DNA of 64,000 nt, taken from the NCBI GenBank assembly GCA_029243245.1, contig JAQWSK010000016.1, forward strand, positions 62,001 to 126,000, in the 5' to 3' direction. Positions 63,398-64,000 of the stretch are shown piece by piece. Position 1 is the stretch's first letter. Each line of letters starts with the position of its first letter. The notes below the pieces were generated by a model that was given only the letters and a program-made list of their open reading frames with translations, was not told the DNA's origin and ran no database searches. The position numbers were made by a program, and so were the translations under genes. This DNA is from Flavobacteriaceae bacterium (GTDB lineage: Bacteria > Bacteroidota > Bacteroidia > Flavobacteriales > Flavobacteriaceae).

Positions 63398-64000
63398 TTA
63401 AACATCGCAAATTTGTATTGCCTCTGATAATGCTCCATATATGTCTTTTTTAGTAGGTATAAATTCTTGGGCAACCACTCCTTTAAAACCTGTCTCTAAT
63501 ATACCTTCCATAATAGCAGGGTAATACAATTCCTGAGTCTCATCAATTTCATTTCTACCTGGTACGCCTGCGGTATGATAATGACCAATATATTTATGAT
63601 TTTGAGAAATGGTTCTAATAACATCTCCCTCCATTATTTGCATATGATATATATCATAAAGAAGCTTAAAATTATTAGAATTTAATCTTTTGCAAAGTTT
63701 AACTCCCCAATTTGTATTATCACACATATAATCCTTATGATCAACTTTAGAATTTAAAAGCTCCATGTGTAAAACAACACCATGCTTTTCTGCTAGTGGA
63801 ATAATTTTATTTAAGCCTTCAACACAGTTCGAAAGACCTTGTTCATCACTTATACCTCTCCTGCTTCCGCTAAAGCAAATTAAATTAGTCCAACCTGAAT
63901 CTTCAACTAATTTTATATGTCTTAAGTAATTAGATATGAGTTCATTATGAAACTTTTTATCACACCAACCATTAGTTAAGCTTCGCGTAGATTTTCCCTC
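63398..64000 (-). CDS. Hydroxypyruvate isomerase/sugar-phosphate isomerase-type TIM barrel (truncated by window edge)
   Basis: The frame stays open to the right edge, so the N-terminus is missing; about 200 residues are visible. Segments such as IPLAEKHGVVLHMELLNS, KLLYDIYHMQIMEGD, HTAGVPGRNEID and FKGVVAQEFIP are typical of hydroxypyruvate isomerases in the AP endonuclease-like TIM-barrel family, with glutamate, histidine and aspartate metal ligands. A downstream ATG at 63766 would give only half a barrel and is not the true start. It is convergent with the S10 gene, directly adjacent. Confidence 0.85.
   Translation of the reverse strand, partial: EGKSTRSLTNGWCDKKFHNELISNYLRHIKLVEDSGWTNLICFSGSRRGISDEQGLSNCVEGLNKIIPLAEKHGVVLHMELLNSKVDHKDYMCDNTNWGVKLCKRLNSNNFKLLYDIYHMQIMEGDVIRTISQNHKYIGHYHTAGVPGRNEIDETQELYYPAIMEGILETGFKGVVAQEFIPTKKDIYGALSEAIQICDV

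Overview
This window looks like a chromosomal segment of a small-genome, AT-rich marine member of the Bacteroidota, class Flavobacteriia. The reasons are: flavobacterial-type proteins throughout (SecA without the usual C-terminal zinc motif, OmpA proteins with thrombospondin type 3 repeats, type III glutamine synthetase, MnmD); promoters of the Bacteroidota form TTTG-N18..25-TAnnTTTG; very short intergenic gaps; and many TTG/GTG starts. It encodes about 61 protein genes and one tRNA. Both window ends cut a gene (leuD on the left, a TIM-barrel isomerase on the right).

Layout. 0-3 kb: branched-chain amino-acid genes (leuD end, a Leptospira-type citramalate synthase, leuB). 3-9 kb: CsaA, a cyclophilin-FKBP fusion, RecQ, then kdsD-tatC-lptB (LPS and export). 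9-16 kb: a minus-strand surface-sugar operon with NeuB, NeuC, a KdnA-like aminotransferase, a CMP-sugar synthetase, a GMC oxidoreductase and a polysaccharide deacetylase, which I read as making an amino-modified nonulosonic acid. 16-27 kb: menaquinone methyltransferase, cupin, PssA, Lnt, a shrunken methyltransferase relative, SecA, sterol desaturase-type hydroxylase, glycosyltransferase, MsrA. 27-36 kb: MATE, PAP2, an M28-type peptidase, a response regulator without a DNA-binding domain, MscS, DnaJ-GrpE, TIGR01777 oxidoreductase, MnmD. 36-39 kb: IlvE, a MazG-like protein, two small membrane-linked proteins, CrcB.

39-51 kb is a nitrogen block: glnK-amtB-porin, then amidohydrolase, hydrolase, pyrF, prfA, an AIR-synthase-like gene, and two different glutamine synthetases transcribed divergently (type III, minus; type II-like, plus). 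The glnK and glnII promoters share the same layout: a C/G-run dyad, a second ACCCC site exactly 52 bp further on, and a TAnnTTTG-like element exactly 36 bp after that. This is the most notable signal in the window and looks like a common nitrogen-control promoter.

52-55 kb is a small accessory patch: short secreted and membrane proteins, a duplicated 27-bp leader, a phage-like protein, a tRNA-like fragment and tRNA-Arg. 55-64 kb returns to ordinary content: DUF6090-like protein, two OmpA proteins, lipoproteins, a DEAD-box helicase, an S10-type peptidase and the truncated isomerase. No CRISPR array, insertion sequence, rRNA or riboswitch was recognised.
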